NCBI GenBank assembly: GCA_958352145.1
Contig: CATWNM010000025.1
Span: forward strand, 1 to 34,109
DNA length: 34,109 nucleotides
Direction: 5' to 3'
Origin: an uncultured Eubacteriales bacterium
GTDB lineage: Bacteria > Bacillota > Clostridia > Oscillospirales > CAG-272
This document shows, in pieces, positions 17,672 through 25,270 of this stretch (position 1 is its first letter; each line of letters begins with the position of its first letter). The notes beneath the pieces are model-generated. The model was given only the letters and a program-made list of their open reading frames with translations, was not told the origin of the DNA and did not search any database. Made by a program: the position numbers and the translations under genes.

Positions 17672-17726
17672 AAAAAAATATAAATTGTTATAAGTTATGA
17701 ATGAAACAAAAGTTTAGGTGACGATA

Positions 17727-18365
17727 ATGAGTGGCATATTTGATCTATTTAAACAGATAGAAAGCGCGGGCCAAACAATTGAAAATGCACCGGGAAATAT
17801 TTCGAATATTGTGGTCGGACTCGGCAATCCCGGAGATAAGTATACGTTCACGCGGCACAATGCAGGATTTTTAGCGCTTGATTTTATTGCGCAGAAACTT
17901 GGCGTTAGTCTGCGTAAATTGAAATTTAAATCGTTGTGCGGTGAAGCAGCGCTTGGCGGCCGGCGCGTGCTGTTTCTTAAACCGCAGACGTTTATGAATC
18001 TGTCCGGAGAAGCTGTGCGCGCCGCGGCGGATTTTTATAAGATTCCGCCGGAAAATATCCTTGTGATTTTCGACGATGTGAATTTTGATGTAGGCGCTGT
18101 CCGCATACGGCGCAGCGGAAGCGACGGCGGACATAATGGCATGAAAAGCATTATTTATCAGATAAACTCAGCGGCCTGCCCGCGAATAAAAATCGGCGTA
18201 GGCCAAAAGCCTTCTCCGGATTACGATCTTGCTGAATTTGTGCTTGGAACTTTTTCGGAGGCGGACAGAAAGGTTTTGTTTTCGACATTTGAAAATGTGT
18301 ATGATTGCGTTATGCGGATTGTAAGCGGTGATATTGATCGAGCAATGAATTTATACAATAGGTAA
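17727..18365 (+). CDS. pth: Peptidyl-tRNA hydrolase
   Basis: Pth releases tRNA from prematurely dropped peptidyl-tRNA and is essential in bacteria. ATG 17727 follows TAGGTG (17715-17720) with a 6-base spacer; the frame also reaches GTG 17718, which lies inside that Shine-Dalgarno. The core begins at ISNIVVGLGNPG and contains the catalytic and binding residues: Asn of LGNPG, His of TRHNAGF, the Asp-Asp pair of VIFDDV and Asn of DGGHNGM. An unusual extension of about 26 residues (MSGIFDLFKQIESAGQTI ...) precedes the core, whereas most Pth proteins begin almost at the VGLGNPG strand. mfd starts 14 bases after the stop, an arrangement (pth-mfd) common in Firmicutes. Confidence 0.96.
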   Translation: MSGIFDLFKQIESAGQTIENAPGNISNIVVGLGNPGDKYTFTRHNAGFLALDFIAQKLGVSLRKLKFKSLCGEAALGGRRVLFLKPQTFMNLSGEAVRAAADFYKIPPENILVIFDDVNFDVGAVRIRRSGSDGGHNGMKSIIYQINSAACPRIKIGVGQKPSPDYDLAEFVLGTFSEADRKVLFSTFENVYDCVMRIVSGDIDRAMNLYNR

Positions 18366-18379
18366 CAAGGTAGTTATAT

Positions 18380-21300
18380 ATGGGCGTTTTTTCAAAGTCT
18401 GTCCGGATGGATCGGGAATATGAACAGATTCTGGAATGCGTGCGGCAGCAGATGCGTCAAAAGGCGCTGCCACTGGTTGTTAGCGGCATGCCTCCGGTAG
18501 TAGAAAATGCGTTTATTACGGCGTTTGCACAGGATTTTATCGATACGTTCGGATGTGGGATTCTTGTATTGATGCCTGACGATCAGTCGGTGATCCGGCT
18601 TACCGATTTTCTGTGTGCGCAGGGAATTGACGCGTATCGTTTTGTACAGCGCGAGTGGAATCTCTATAATATTACAGCCTCCCATGAAAGTGAGCATGAG
18701 CGGCTTTTCGTTTTGTCCAAAATTCTTGCGGAACAATTTTCGGTCGTAGTGACGACGCCGGCGGCTGCGCTTGGATATACCATGCCGCGCGAAGTTTTGG
18801 ATGTGCATCGCTTTTGTTATGGAGCCGGCGACATTGCGGATTTGAAAGAACTTTCGTCTTTGCTGCTGGAAATGGGATATGTTCGTGTTGATAGCGTAGA
18901 TTATCCGGGACAGTTTTCTGTGCGAGGCGGCATTTTGGATGTTTTTCCGCCGCAGGGACCTGAGAACCGTTTGCCGTACCGCATTGAATTTTTTGGCGAT
19001 GAGATCGATCGGATCTGTGTATTTGATCCATTGACTCAGCGAGTTACGGAAAATCGAGATTTGGTCTGGATTTTACCTGTACATGAAGTTTTGTACGGCC
19101 CCAAAGAGCAGGCGGCGATCCGAAAAAAAGTTGAGGCTTGCTTGAAAGCGTGTTCGTCCGAAGACGGCCGGAAAGAGCTATTGCAGGAATTAGCCGCGAT
19201 AGACGGTGGGCAGCCGCTGCATTTTGTGGATAAATATATTTCCCTGATCTATCCGCAAAAAGAATGCCTGCTGAATTATTTTTCAAAAAAAACGGCAGTA
19301 TTGATTTGCGGTACAAATGCGCTGCGTGAACAAACCGAGGCGCTCGGAAAACTGGAAGCGGAAATGATTACCGGCCTTTTGGAGCATGGGGTTATTTTGG
19401 GCGGAACAGCCGAATTTTCCGCGCCGGCGGTTCGCTTTGAAAATTTTTCTGCGCAGAATCTTTTTGTGCATATCAATACGTTTGCGGTTGGGCTTGGCGG
19501 CGTTCGGATCAGCGGAATGTTTACCTATCGGTGTCGTCAGCTGGCTTCATATTTTAAAAATTATTCGCTGTTGAAGGATGATCTGGAAAGTTACGTAAAA
19601 AACAAATATCGAATCATGCTCGCCTGTGAGAATGAGGCTGAGATCAAAAGTATGATGGAATCTCTGCGTCAGGACGGCTTTCAAACGGTTTCTTTGGGCG
19701 AGGATGCATCGGTTTCGGATCTTGTCCCGGGGGTGGTTTATTTATGCCGTGAGCCGCTGGAAAGCGGTTATGAATTGTTTGTACCCAAGTTTGCGGCGCT
19801 CACGCTTTTCGGAACAGACAGCGTTAAATTTGCGCCGCGCCGAAAGAAAAAGCCGCAGAAAGTTCCGGCCGGGCAGAAGATTTTGTCTTATGCGGATCTG
19901 GAGATTGGCGATTATGTCGTTCATGTCAATTATGGTATCGGTAAGTATCTCGGCATTCAAAATCTTACTGTAGCCGGCGTTTCGCGGGATTACATCAATA
20001 TCCAGTATGCGGGCTCGGATAAATTGTTTTTGCCTGTGGATAATTTGGATATGGTATCGCGGTATATCGGCGCGCATTCGGACGACGGTTTGCTGAAACT
20101 ATCGAAAATGGGCGGCGCGGATTGGCAGAAGGCAAAATCGAGAGCTAAAAGCGCGGTACGGGATATGGCGAAATCCTTGATTGCTCTGTATGCGGAGCGA
20201 ATGCGGAAAAGCGGTTTCGCATTTCCGGCGGACGATCAGATGCAAAGAGATTTTGAGTCTTCGTTTGAATATGAGGAAACGCAGAGCCAACTGTCTGCGA
20301 TTGAGGAAATCAAACGGGATATGCAGCGTCCGGTTCCTATGGATCGTTTGTTATGCGGCGATGTTGGATTTGGAAAAACCGAAGTAGCGCTCCGCGCGGC
20401 GTTTAAGGCTATCGAAGCAGGAAAGCAGGTCGCGCTTTTGGTTCCGACGACCATTCTCGCATTGCAGCATTTTCAAACAGCGGTTTCGCGGATGCGAAAT
20501 TTCCCGGTAAAAGTAGAAATGATTTCCCGATTCCGAACTGCGCGGCAGCAGAGCGAAATTCTGCGCGCTTTAAAGCGCGGCGAAATTGATCTGATTATCG
20601 GTACGCACCGTTTAATTTCGTCGGACGTGCAGTTTAAAAATTTGGGTATGCTGATCGTAGATGAGGAGCAGCGCTTCGGCGTGGCGCAGAAAGAAAGACT
20701 GAAGCAAATGGATACAAATATTGATGTGCTTTCTCTTTCGGCGACGCCGATCCCGCGCACGCTGAATATGGCGATGGGCGGAATACGGGATATGTCCGTG
20801 CTGGACGAACCGCCGGAAGACCGGCTTCCTGTTCAGACCTACGTATTGGAGCATGATCCAATTATTATTGGTGAAGCGATACGGCATGAGCTGGCGCGTG
20901 GCGGGCAGGTTTTTTATCTTTACAATCGGGTTGAATCAATTGATCAGCTCGCGGCCAAAATCGCTCGGGAACATCCGAGCGCCAGCGTGGCGGTTGCTCA
21001 TGGACAGATGGAGCGCGAGGAGATAGAAGAAATTTGGCAGGCGCTGATCGATGGCAAAATTGATATTTTGGTCTGTACGACGATTATTGAAACCGGCGTT
21101 GACGTGCCAAACGCCAACACCCTAATCATCGAAGATGCGGACCATATGGGGCTTTCGCAGCTGCATCAGCTTCGCGGGCGGGTAGGCCGTTCGGGAAGGC
21201 GCGCTTACGCATATTTTACGTACCGTCAGGGAAAAGTCGTTTCTGAAATTGCGTCTAAGCGCCTGGCGGCGATTCGGGAATACGCGGAATTTGGCGGCGG

Positions 21301-21901
21301 TTTCCGCATTGCGCTTCGCGATCTTGAGATCCGCGGGGCGGGGAATATGCTGGGTGCGGAGCAGCATGGTCATTTGGATGCGGTCGGATACGATATGTAT
21401 ATCAAGTTGCTTAATGAGGCGGTTCTTGAAGAAAAGGGAGAGGCGCCGGTCGAAGCAAAAGAGTGTAAAATGGATATTCCGCTCGACGCTTATATTCCGG
21501 AAACATATATTTTTTCTTCAGCCGGACGCATGGAAATGTATAAAAAAATTGCGCTGATCGAAACGGCTGCCGATTTTGATGATGTCGCCGATGAATTGTT
21601 TGACCGGTATGGAGAGTTCGGAAAGCCGGTGCATAATTTGATGCAGATTTCGCTTGCGAGACATATGGCGCAGCGTGCGGGTCTTTCTTTGGTTCGAGTA
21701 CAAAATGGAGAAATTAGTTTATTTGCCGACCGGTTTGACGTTGCGCGCTGGAGCGTTGTCGCGTATACGTGGAACAATAAGCTGCGGTTTATTACGTCGG
21801 CAAAGACATATTTGTCTTATCGCCTGCGAAAAAATGAGGACGCGATGGATGTTTTGGTGCAGATGCTGAGACGATATGAAGATGCGTGCAAAGAAGAATA
21901 A
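18380..21901 (+). CDS. mfd: Transcription-repair coupling factor Mfd
   Basis: Mfd displaces RNA polymerase stalled at DNA lesions and recruits UvrA. The 1173 residues match the usual length. Domains in order: an N-terminal UvrB-like region (to about 350, with RGGILDVFPP), the CarD-like RNA-polymerase-interacting domain (about 500-560, IGDYVVHVNYGIGKYLGI), a RecG-like helicase with Walker A GDVGFGKTE (about 660-668), DEEQRFG (about 760), SATPIPRTLNMA, TTIIETGVDVPNANT and QLRGRVGRSGRRAYAY, and the C-terminal TRCF domain (about 1000-1150). A modest AAGG Shine-Dalgarno lies before ATG 18380. It is cotranscribed with pth. Confidence 0.98.
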   Translation: MGVFSKSVRMDREYEQILECVRQQMRQKALPLVVSGMPPVVENAFITAFAQDFIDTFGCGILVLMPDDQSVIRLTDFLCAQGIDAYRFVQREWNLYNITASHESEHERLFVLSKILAEQFSVVVTTPAAALGYTMPREVLDVHRFCYGAGDIADLKELSSLLLEMGYVRVDSVDYPGQFSVRGGILDVFPPQGPENRLPYRIEFFGDEIDRICVFDPLTQRVTENRDLVWILPVHEVLYGPKEQAAIRKKVEACLKACSSEDGRKELLQELAAIDGGQPLHFVDKYISLIYPQKECLLNYFSKKTAVLICGTNALREQTEALGKLEAEMITGLLEHGVILGGTAEFSAPAVRFENFSAQNLFVHINTFAVGLGGVRISGMFTYRCRQLASYFKNYSLLKDDLESYVKNKYRIMLACENEAEIKSMMESLRQDGFQTVSLGEDASVSDLVPGVVYLCREPLESGYELFVPKFAALTLFGTDSVKFAPRRKKKPQKVPAGQKILSYADLEIGDYVVHVNYGIGKYLGIQNLTVAGVSRDYINIQYAGSDKLFLPVDNLDMVSRYIGAHSDDGLLKLSKMGGADWQKAKSRAKSAVRDMAKSLIALYAERMRKSGFAFPADDQMQRDFESSFEYEETQSQLSAIEEIKRDMQRPVPMDRLLCGDVGFGKTEVALRAAFKAIEAGKQVALLVPTTILALQHFQTAVSRMRNFPVKVEMISRFRTARQQSEILRALKRGEIDLIIGTHRLISSDVQFKNLGMLIVDEEQRFGVAQKERLKQMDTNIDVLSLSATPIPRTLNMAMGGIRDMSVLDEPPEDRLPVQTYVLEHDPIIIGEAIRHELARGGQVFYLYNRVESIDQLAAKIAREHPSASVAVAHGQMEREEIEEIWQALIDGKIDILVCTTIIETGVDVPNANTLIIEDADHMGLSQLHQLRGRVGRSGRRAYAYFTYRQGKVVSEIASKRLAAIREYAEFGGGFRIALRDLEIRGAGNMLGAEQHGHLDAVGYDMYIKLLNEAVLEEKGEAPVEAKECKMDIPLDAYIPETYIFSSAGRMEMYKKIALIETAADFDDVADELFDRYGEFGKPVHNLMQISLARHMAQRAGLSLVRVQNGEISLFADRFDVARWSVVAYTWNNKLRFITSAKTYLSYRLRKNEDAMDVLVQMLRRYEDACKEE

Positions 21902-21902
21902 A

Positions 21903-21954
21903 GCTCCCCTCCCCATGTATGCCGCCGTACGACGGCATACATGGGGAGGGGAGC
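21903..21954. repeat. 52-bp near-perfect GC-rich palindrome after mfd
   Basis: Arms of 26 bases pair at 25 positions; the outer 22 bases (starting GCTCCCCTCCCCATG) match perfectly and the centre is CGTACG. It begins one base after the mfd stop. It may end mfd transcription, but no T-run follows on the plus strand (ACCTTATT), so it is not a canonical intrinsic terminator. The following 100-150 bases are GC-rich and non-coding, unlike the flanking AT-rich spacer. Confidence 0.75.
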
Positions 21955-22156
21955 ACCTTATTCTCTGAAACATCTATATTTTTGTAGAGAACGCAGTCCC
22001 CGGCATTCCGCGACATTTTCGTATTCTTGCCCGGAACGCGGAGCGACGTGCCAACAGCGCAGCGCCGCTTTTCGGAGAGACGTTCCCTGTAAAAAGTGTA
22101 ATGATGGAAAATCGAGGTAAAAAACAGAATAAGTTTTATAAAATTCAAAAAAAGTA

Positions 22157-22185
22157 TTGCAATTTGCGCGCCGCTATGCTATAAT
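22157..22185 (+). promoter_or_regulatory. Promoter of tRNA-Glu
   Basis: A -35 TTGCAA (22157-22162), a 17-base spacer and perfect -10 TATAAT (22180-22185) lie 17 bases before the tRNA. Confidence 0.75.
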
Positions 22186-22202
22186 TTTATCGTTGTCAGT
22201 TC

Positions 22203-22277
22203 GGCCCGTTGGTCAAGCGGCTAAGACATCGCCCTCTCACGGCGAAAACGGGAGTTCGATTCTCCCACGGGTCACCA
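22203..22277 (+). tRNA. tRNA-Glu (anticodon CTC)
   Basis: A full cloverleaf can be drawn over 75 bases: acceptor GGCCCGT pairs with ACGGGTC (one G-T pair), D arm GTC/GAC, anticodon stem TCGCC/GGCGA with loop CTCTCAC placing anticodon CTC at 22236-22238, and T arm GGGAG-TTCGATT-CTCCC. The discriminator is A and CCA is encoded. It reads GAG; a tRNA with anticodon TTC for GAA should lie elsewhere. It has its own promoter and terminator. Confidence 0.97.
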
Positions 22278-22291
22278 GATGTTTTACAGTG

Positions 22292-22331
22292 AACGCTGAT
22301 AGTCTAAAAGATTATCAGCGTTTTTCTTTTT
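22292..22331 (+). terminator. Terminator of tRNA-Glu
   Basis: Arms AACGCTGATA (22292-22301) and TATCAGCGTT (22313-22322) pair perfectly and are followed by TTTCTTTTTG, 15 bases after the encoded CCA. Confidence 0.9.
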
Positions 22332-22421
22332 GTCTGATATTTTTGAGATTAGCAGAAGAATATGATAAAATCGCTGTGTGCGCGTCGCCGTTTTTTGAAA
22401 AACGGATTCGCGCGGCGTATT

Positions 22422-22464
22422 AAAATCCGCAAACTCCGGGAATATCCCGGAGCTTGCGGATTTT
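22422..22464 (-). terminator. Terminator of hpf, possibly bidirectional
   Basis: Arms 22422-22440 (AAAATCCGCAAACTCCGGG) and 22446-22464 pair over 19 positions with one mismatch, and each arm ends in an A4/T4 run. It sits 10 bases beyond the hpf stop on the minus strand; on the plus strand TTTTGGCTTTTTA follows, so it can also block read-through from the tRNA side. Confidence 0.8.
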
Positions 22465-22474
22465 GGCTTTTTAT

Positions 22475-22990
22475 TTATTGCGGCACTATGAGACCATAAG
22501 CGCCGTCTTTACGCCTATAGACTACGCAGACATTGGACGATGGCGCGTCTCGAAATACGAAAAACTGGTGCCCGAGCAGATTCATTTGCAGGATAGCTTC
22601 TTCCAGAGCCATCGGTTTTATCGGAAAAGTTTTGGTGCGCACTTCAAAGGCGGGTTCGTCCAAATCAAAATCATCTTCAAATTGCTGAAATGCGCCCGCA
22701 CGCAGCTTACGCTCCAGTTTTGTTTTATTTTTGCGGATCTGGCGTGTGATCACCTCGATGGCTTCATCTAGGGAATTGTTAAAGGTGTCGCTTTCTACCT
22801 CGCTGCGAAAGAAAGTGCCCTGCGCGTATACCGTGATCTCGGCGATTTGCAGATTCCTTTTTTTGCTGTAAATTACATTGACCTCGGCATCGCTTTCAAA
22901 GAATCTGTCCAGCTTTGCGATCCGTTTTTCGGTGATTTCTCGGAGATCTGACCGTACAGTCATATCTCGGCCGCTGATTGTCAGTTTCAT
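22475..22990 (-). CDS. hpf: Ribosome hibernation-promoting factor, long form
   Basis: Long HPF binds the 30S subunit and drives 100S ribosome dimer formation in stationary phase. The 171 residues begin at MKLTISGRDMTV; AGGTGG lies 7 bases upstream, which fixes ATG 22990, although the frame stays open further upstream without plausible sequence. The N-terminal domain (about 1-100, with DRFFESDAEVNVIYSKK and the basic helix RQIRKNKTKLERKLR) is the ribosome-binding S30AE/YfiA fold. The C-terminal dimerisation domain (about 117-171) has KPMALEEAILQMNLLGHQFF and YRRKDGAYGLI, diagnostic of the long form. It lies downstream of asd on the same strand but is separated by a 32-bp palindrome. Confidence 0.97.
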   Translation of the reverse strand: MKLTISGRDMTVRSDLREITEKRIAKLDRFFESDAEVNVIYSKKRNLQIAEITVYAQGTFFRSEVESDTFNNSLDEAIEVITRQIRKNKTKLERKLRAGAFQQFEDDFDLDEPAFEVRTKTFPIKPMALEEAILQMNLLGHQFFVFRDAPSSNVCVVYRRKDGAYGLIVPQ

Positions 22991-23118
22991 AATTGTACCA
23001 CCTATCTTTATTTTTGTTTCTATGTGTTCCTCCTTGTGTATAGTATAGCAAAAAATATTAGAAAAATATATCGGCAAATGCAATAAATTCATTTGCAAAT
23101 TTATGGTTAAAAATGGAA

Positions 23119-23148
23119 TTGACTTTTTGACTATAAAAATGGTATAAT
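23119..23148 (+). promoter_or_regulatory. Orphan plus-strand promoter facing the 3' end of asd
   Basis: A -35 TTGACT (23119-23124), an 18-base spacer and an extended -10 TGGTATAAT ending at 23148 make one of the best promoter matches in the window. No plus-strand gene follows; a hairpin starts about 15 bases after the -10, and then comes the antisense of asd. Its -35, first spacer bases and extended -10 closely match the asd promoter at 24419-24448. Confidence 0.55.
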
Positions 23149-23163
23149 AGATACGTTGAGTGT

Positions 23164-23195
23164 CAAAAGCGCCCGTCGGCCGACGGGCGCTTTTG
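23164..23195 (-). terminator. 32-bp perfect palindrome between asd and hpf (terminator)
   Basis: Each 16-base arm reads CAAAAGCGCCCGTCGG. It lies 5 bases beyond the asd stop on the minus strand and ends in TTTTG, so it fits an intrinsic terminator for asd and is symmetric enough to work in both directions. Confidence 0.8.
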
Positions 23196-23200
23196 CGCAT

Positions 23201-24298
23201 TTATATGGACTTTGGGGTAATATAGCCTTCTTTATAAAGCAATTCTGCGATCAACACGGCGCCGCCGGCCGCGCCGCGCAGTGTATTGTGCGAAAGTCCT
23301 ATAAATTTATAATCGAATACGGTGTCTTCTCTGAGCCGACCGGCGCATATGCCCATGCCGCGGTAAATATCGCGATCCAACTTTGTTTGCGGACGGTCCG
23401 GTTCGTCAAAATATGTGATGAATTGTTCCGGTGCGCTGGGAAGTTTGTAGGCTTGCGGTTTCCCGCTGAAATTTTTCCAGTCCGCCAATATTTGCTCTTT
23501 TGATGGCTTATGATCAAATTTTACAAATACGGCGGCAGTGTGTCCGTCGGTGACGGGAACGCGGATGCACTGCGTGGAAAAGCTGGGCGCAGAAGCTTTG
23601 ACGATCTTGCCGTTTTCAATGGTTCCCCAGATTTTGAGCGGTTCCTGCTCGCTTTTTTCCTCTTCGCCGCCGATATAGGGAATTACATTGTCGATCATAT
23701 CCGGCCATTCGTTAAATGTTTTGCCAGCGCCGGAGATTGCTTGATAGGTCGTGGCAATGACCTCGGTGATGCCGTATTTCAACAGCGGCGTCAGCATACC
23801 TACATAACTTTGGATGGAACAATTTGGTTTGACGGCAATGAAGCCGCGTTTTGTTCCAAGCCGCTGACGCTGCACAGATATAATATTAAGATGACTGTCA
23901 TTGATTTCCGGGATCACCATGGGGACGTCGTCGGTCATTCTGTGCGCGGAGTTGTTCGAGACGACCGGAATTTCCGCCTTGGCGTATTGTTCTTCCAGTG
24001 CGCGAATTTCATCCTTTTTCATATTGACTGCGCAAAAAACAAAATCTGTTTGCACGGCGATTTTTTCAAGATCGGCTGCAGCGTCATACACCGGCATATT
24101 TTTATATTTTTCCGGCATCGGCGCTGTCAGTTTCCATCTGGAGCCGACTGCGTCCGCATAAGTTTTCCCCGCAGAAGAGGCGCTGGCCGCTAGTATGGAG
24201 ACTTCAAAGAAAGGATGCGCCTCCAAAAGTGTGAGAAAACGCTGGCCAACCATGCCGGTGGCGCCAATCACACCGACTTTCAGTTTTTCGTTCATCAT
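23201..24298 (-). CDS. asd: Aspartate-semialdehyde dehydrogenase
   Basis: Asd reduces aspartyl phosphate to aspartate semialdehyde with NADPH, the branch point to lysine/diaminopimelate, threonine and methionine. The 365 residues have the N-terminal nucleotide-binding GVIGATGMVGQRF (about 8-20), catalytic Cys160 in AVKPNCSIQSY, GAGKTFNEWPD, and RVPVTDGHT with the likely catalytic His near 256. Sequence style and length fit the archaeal/fungal-type Asd subfamily rather than the E. coli type. ATG 24298 follows GAGG by about 6 bases; the second ATG (24295) is also possible. It has a strong promoter about 120 bases upstream. I looked for a lysine riboswitch in the leader and did not recognise one. 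Confidence 0.96.
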   Translation of the reverse strand: MMNEKLKVGVIGATGMVGQRFLTLLEAHPFFEVSILAASASSAGKTYADAVGSRWKLTAPMPEKYKNMPVYDAAADLEKIAVQTDFVFCAVNMKKDEIRALEEQYAKAEIPVVSNNSAHRMTDDVPMVIPEINDSHLNIISVQRQRLGTKRGFIAVKPNCSIQSYVGMLTPLLKYGITEVIATTYQAISGAGKTFNEWPDMIDNVIPYIGGEEEKSEQEPLKIWGTIENGKIVKASAPSFSTQCIRVPVTDGHTAAVFVKFDHKPSKEQILADWKNFSGKPQAYKLPSAPEQFITYFDEPDRPQTKLDRDIYRGMGICAGRLREDTVFDYKFIGLSHNTLRGAAGGAVLIAELLYKEGYITPKSI

Positions 24299-24418
24299 TG
24301 CTACCTCGCATTCAAATAAAGCAGGACAATCGCATATGGAAAGCGATATTTTATCCAGCCGGATTTTATGGTTTGGGTTTGAACAGATATTTCTATCATT
24401 ATAATTACATTAAAACTA

Positions 24419-24448
24419 ATTATACCATCCGTCTTTTTAAAAAGTCAA
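24419..24448 (-). promoter_or_regulatory. Promoter of asd (minus strand)
   Basis: On the minus strand -35 TTGACT (plus 24443-24448), an 18-base spacer and extended -10 TGGTATAAT (TATAAT at plus 24419-24424) lie about 120 bases before the asd start. Confidence 0.7.
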
Positions 24449-24526
24449 GAATCTCTTTTAATAATTCTATGCTGCCGTATAAATTCTGCTTTCTGTGCAA
24501 TAATTTCTATGAAAGCGGGGATGGAA

Positions 24527-24973
24527 ATGGTGAAAATGAGAGAATTTACGTTTGTCTATTTTATCGGTTCGATCGGCTATCGATTTATTGAAATTTTGTG
24601 GCGCGGCCGAACGCATTGGTCTATGGGCATTGTCGGCGGAATTTGCTTTGTATGCATGTATAGTTCCGAATGTTTTCTGAAAAAAATAAAACTGCCGATG
24701 AAAGCGCTGCTTTCTACATGCTGCGTTACCTGCGTGGAATTTCTTTCCGGTTTGGTTTTGAATAAAGGACTTGGCCTTGCAGTGTGGGATTATTCAAATC
24801 TGCGCTTTAATTTATTGGGACAAATTTCCTTGCTTTACAGTGTTCTTTGGTATTTTCTTTGCATACCCGCGCATCTTTTGTGCAAACTAATAAGGCAGCG
24901 CATTTTCAATGCGTTGACAGAGCCCAAACGGCACTTAACAAAAATTTTTGAAAGGCAGCCGAACATTCGGTAA
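24527..24973 (+). CDS. PF06541 (DUF1113/CmpB-like) multi-pass membrane protein
   Basis: The 148-residue product has about four hydrophobic segments and the family hallmarks YRFIEILWRGRTHWSMG near the N-terminus, GLVLNKGLGLAVWDYSN in the middle and NLLGQISLLYSVLW near the end. Databases label this family a putative ABC transporter permease, but no ATPase partner is present here and its function is unknown. ATG 24527 is chosen because GGGGA lies about 6 bases upstream; ATG codons at 24509 and 24536 are in frame. The stop is 10 bases before the N/Q-rich microprotein start, so the two are probably cotranscribed. Confidence 0.85.
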   Translation: MVKMREFTFVYFIGSIGYRFIEILWRGRTHWSMGIVGGICFVCMYSSECFLKKIKLPMKALLSTCCVTCVEFLSGLVLNKGLGLAVWDYSNLRFNLLGQISLLYSVLWYFLCIPAHLLCKLIRQRIFNALTEPKRHLTKIFERQPNIR

Positions 24974-24983
24974 GAAGAAAACC

Positions 24984-25136
24984 ATGAACAACCAGAATCA
25001 GCAGAACCAGAACAACCAGAACCAGCAGCGTCAGAATCAGCAGAACCAGAATCAGCAGAACCAGAACCAGAATCAGAATCAGCAGCGCCAGAACAACCAG
25101 AACCAGAATCAGCAGAATCAGGACAGAAATTTCTAA
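24984..25136 (+). CDS. Asn/Gln-rich 50-residue microprotein
   Basis: From ATG 24984 the product begins MNNQNQQNQNNQNQQRQN and is almost only Asn and Gln, with two internal Arg and the C-terminus QDRNF. The DNA consists of CAG and AAC/AAT codons in imperfect short tandem order. The Shine-Dalgarno is weak (AAGAAG). The frame opens upstream at TTG 24948 inside the previous gene, but the composition change at 24984 marks the start. I know of similar N/Q-rich short proteins in Clostridia only as unnamed hypotheticals. A low-complexity, prion-like or phase-separating behaviour is speculation. Cotranscription with the PF06541 gene is likely; a hairpin follows 21 bases after the stop. Confidence 0.6.
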   Translation: MNNQNQQNQNNQNQQRQNQQNQNQQNQNQNQNQQRQNNQNQNQQNQDRNF

Positions 25137-25157
25137 GGGATATCCGACGGAAATTAG

Positions 25158-25186
25158 AATGGCAGGGACAAATTGTCCCTGCCATT
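25158..25186 (+). terminator. Hairpin after the N/Q-rich gene (terminator without T-run)
   Basis: Arms AATGGCAGGGACAA and TTGTCCCTGCCATT pair over 14 bases around a single central base. The following CGTCTGTT lacks a proper T-tract, so termination efficiency is uncertain. Confidence 0.55.
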
Positions 25187-25235
25187 CGTCTGTTAAAAAT
25201 TCTGTTTCTTTATAGGATATTTTAGAAAAATGAAA

Positions 25236-25270
25236 TTAAAACTTGCAAGGGATAAGCCCGCAAGTTTTAA
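25236..25270 (-). terminator. Terminator of the LacI-sensor/LuxR-HTH regulator gene
   Basis: Arms TTAAAACTTGC (25236-25246) and GCAAGTTTTAA (25260-25270) pair perfectly; the loop can pair further (GGG with CCC). On the minus strand TTTTAATTTCATTTTT follows. The right arm overlaps the stop codon of the gene. Confidence 0.75.

Noticed and set aside
21792..22148. A 118-residue minus-strand open frame across the mfd end
   Set aside because: It overlaps the conserved end of mfd and crosses the large palindrome; no motif or ribosome binding site.
22991..23200. Extension of hpf to 241 residues
   Set aside because: The extra 70 residues run through the intergenic palindrome and AT-rich leader; ATG 22990 has a good AGGTGG site and begins at the family's normal N-terminus.
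24299..24418. Lysine riboswitch or T-box upstream of asd
   Set aside because: The leader is only about 115 bases, shorter than a complete lysine riboswitch, and no conserved T-box sequence or terminator/antiterminator pair was visible.
24984..25136. CRISPR-like or microsatellite-only reading of the CAG/AAC repeats
   Set aside because: The units are very short and imperfect with no spacers, and they keep one open frame with a distinct C-terminus, so a coding explanation is preferred.
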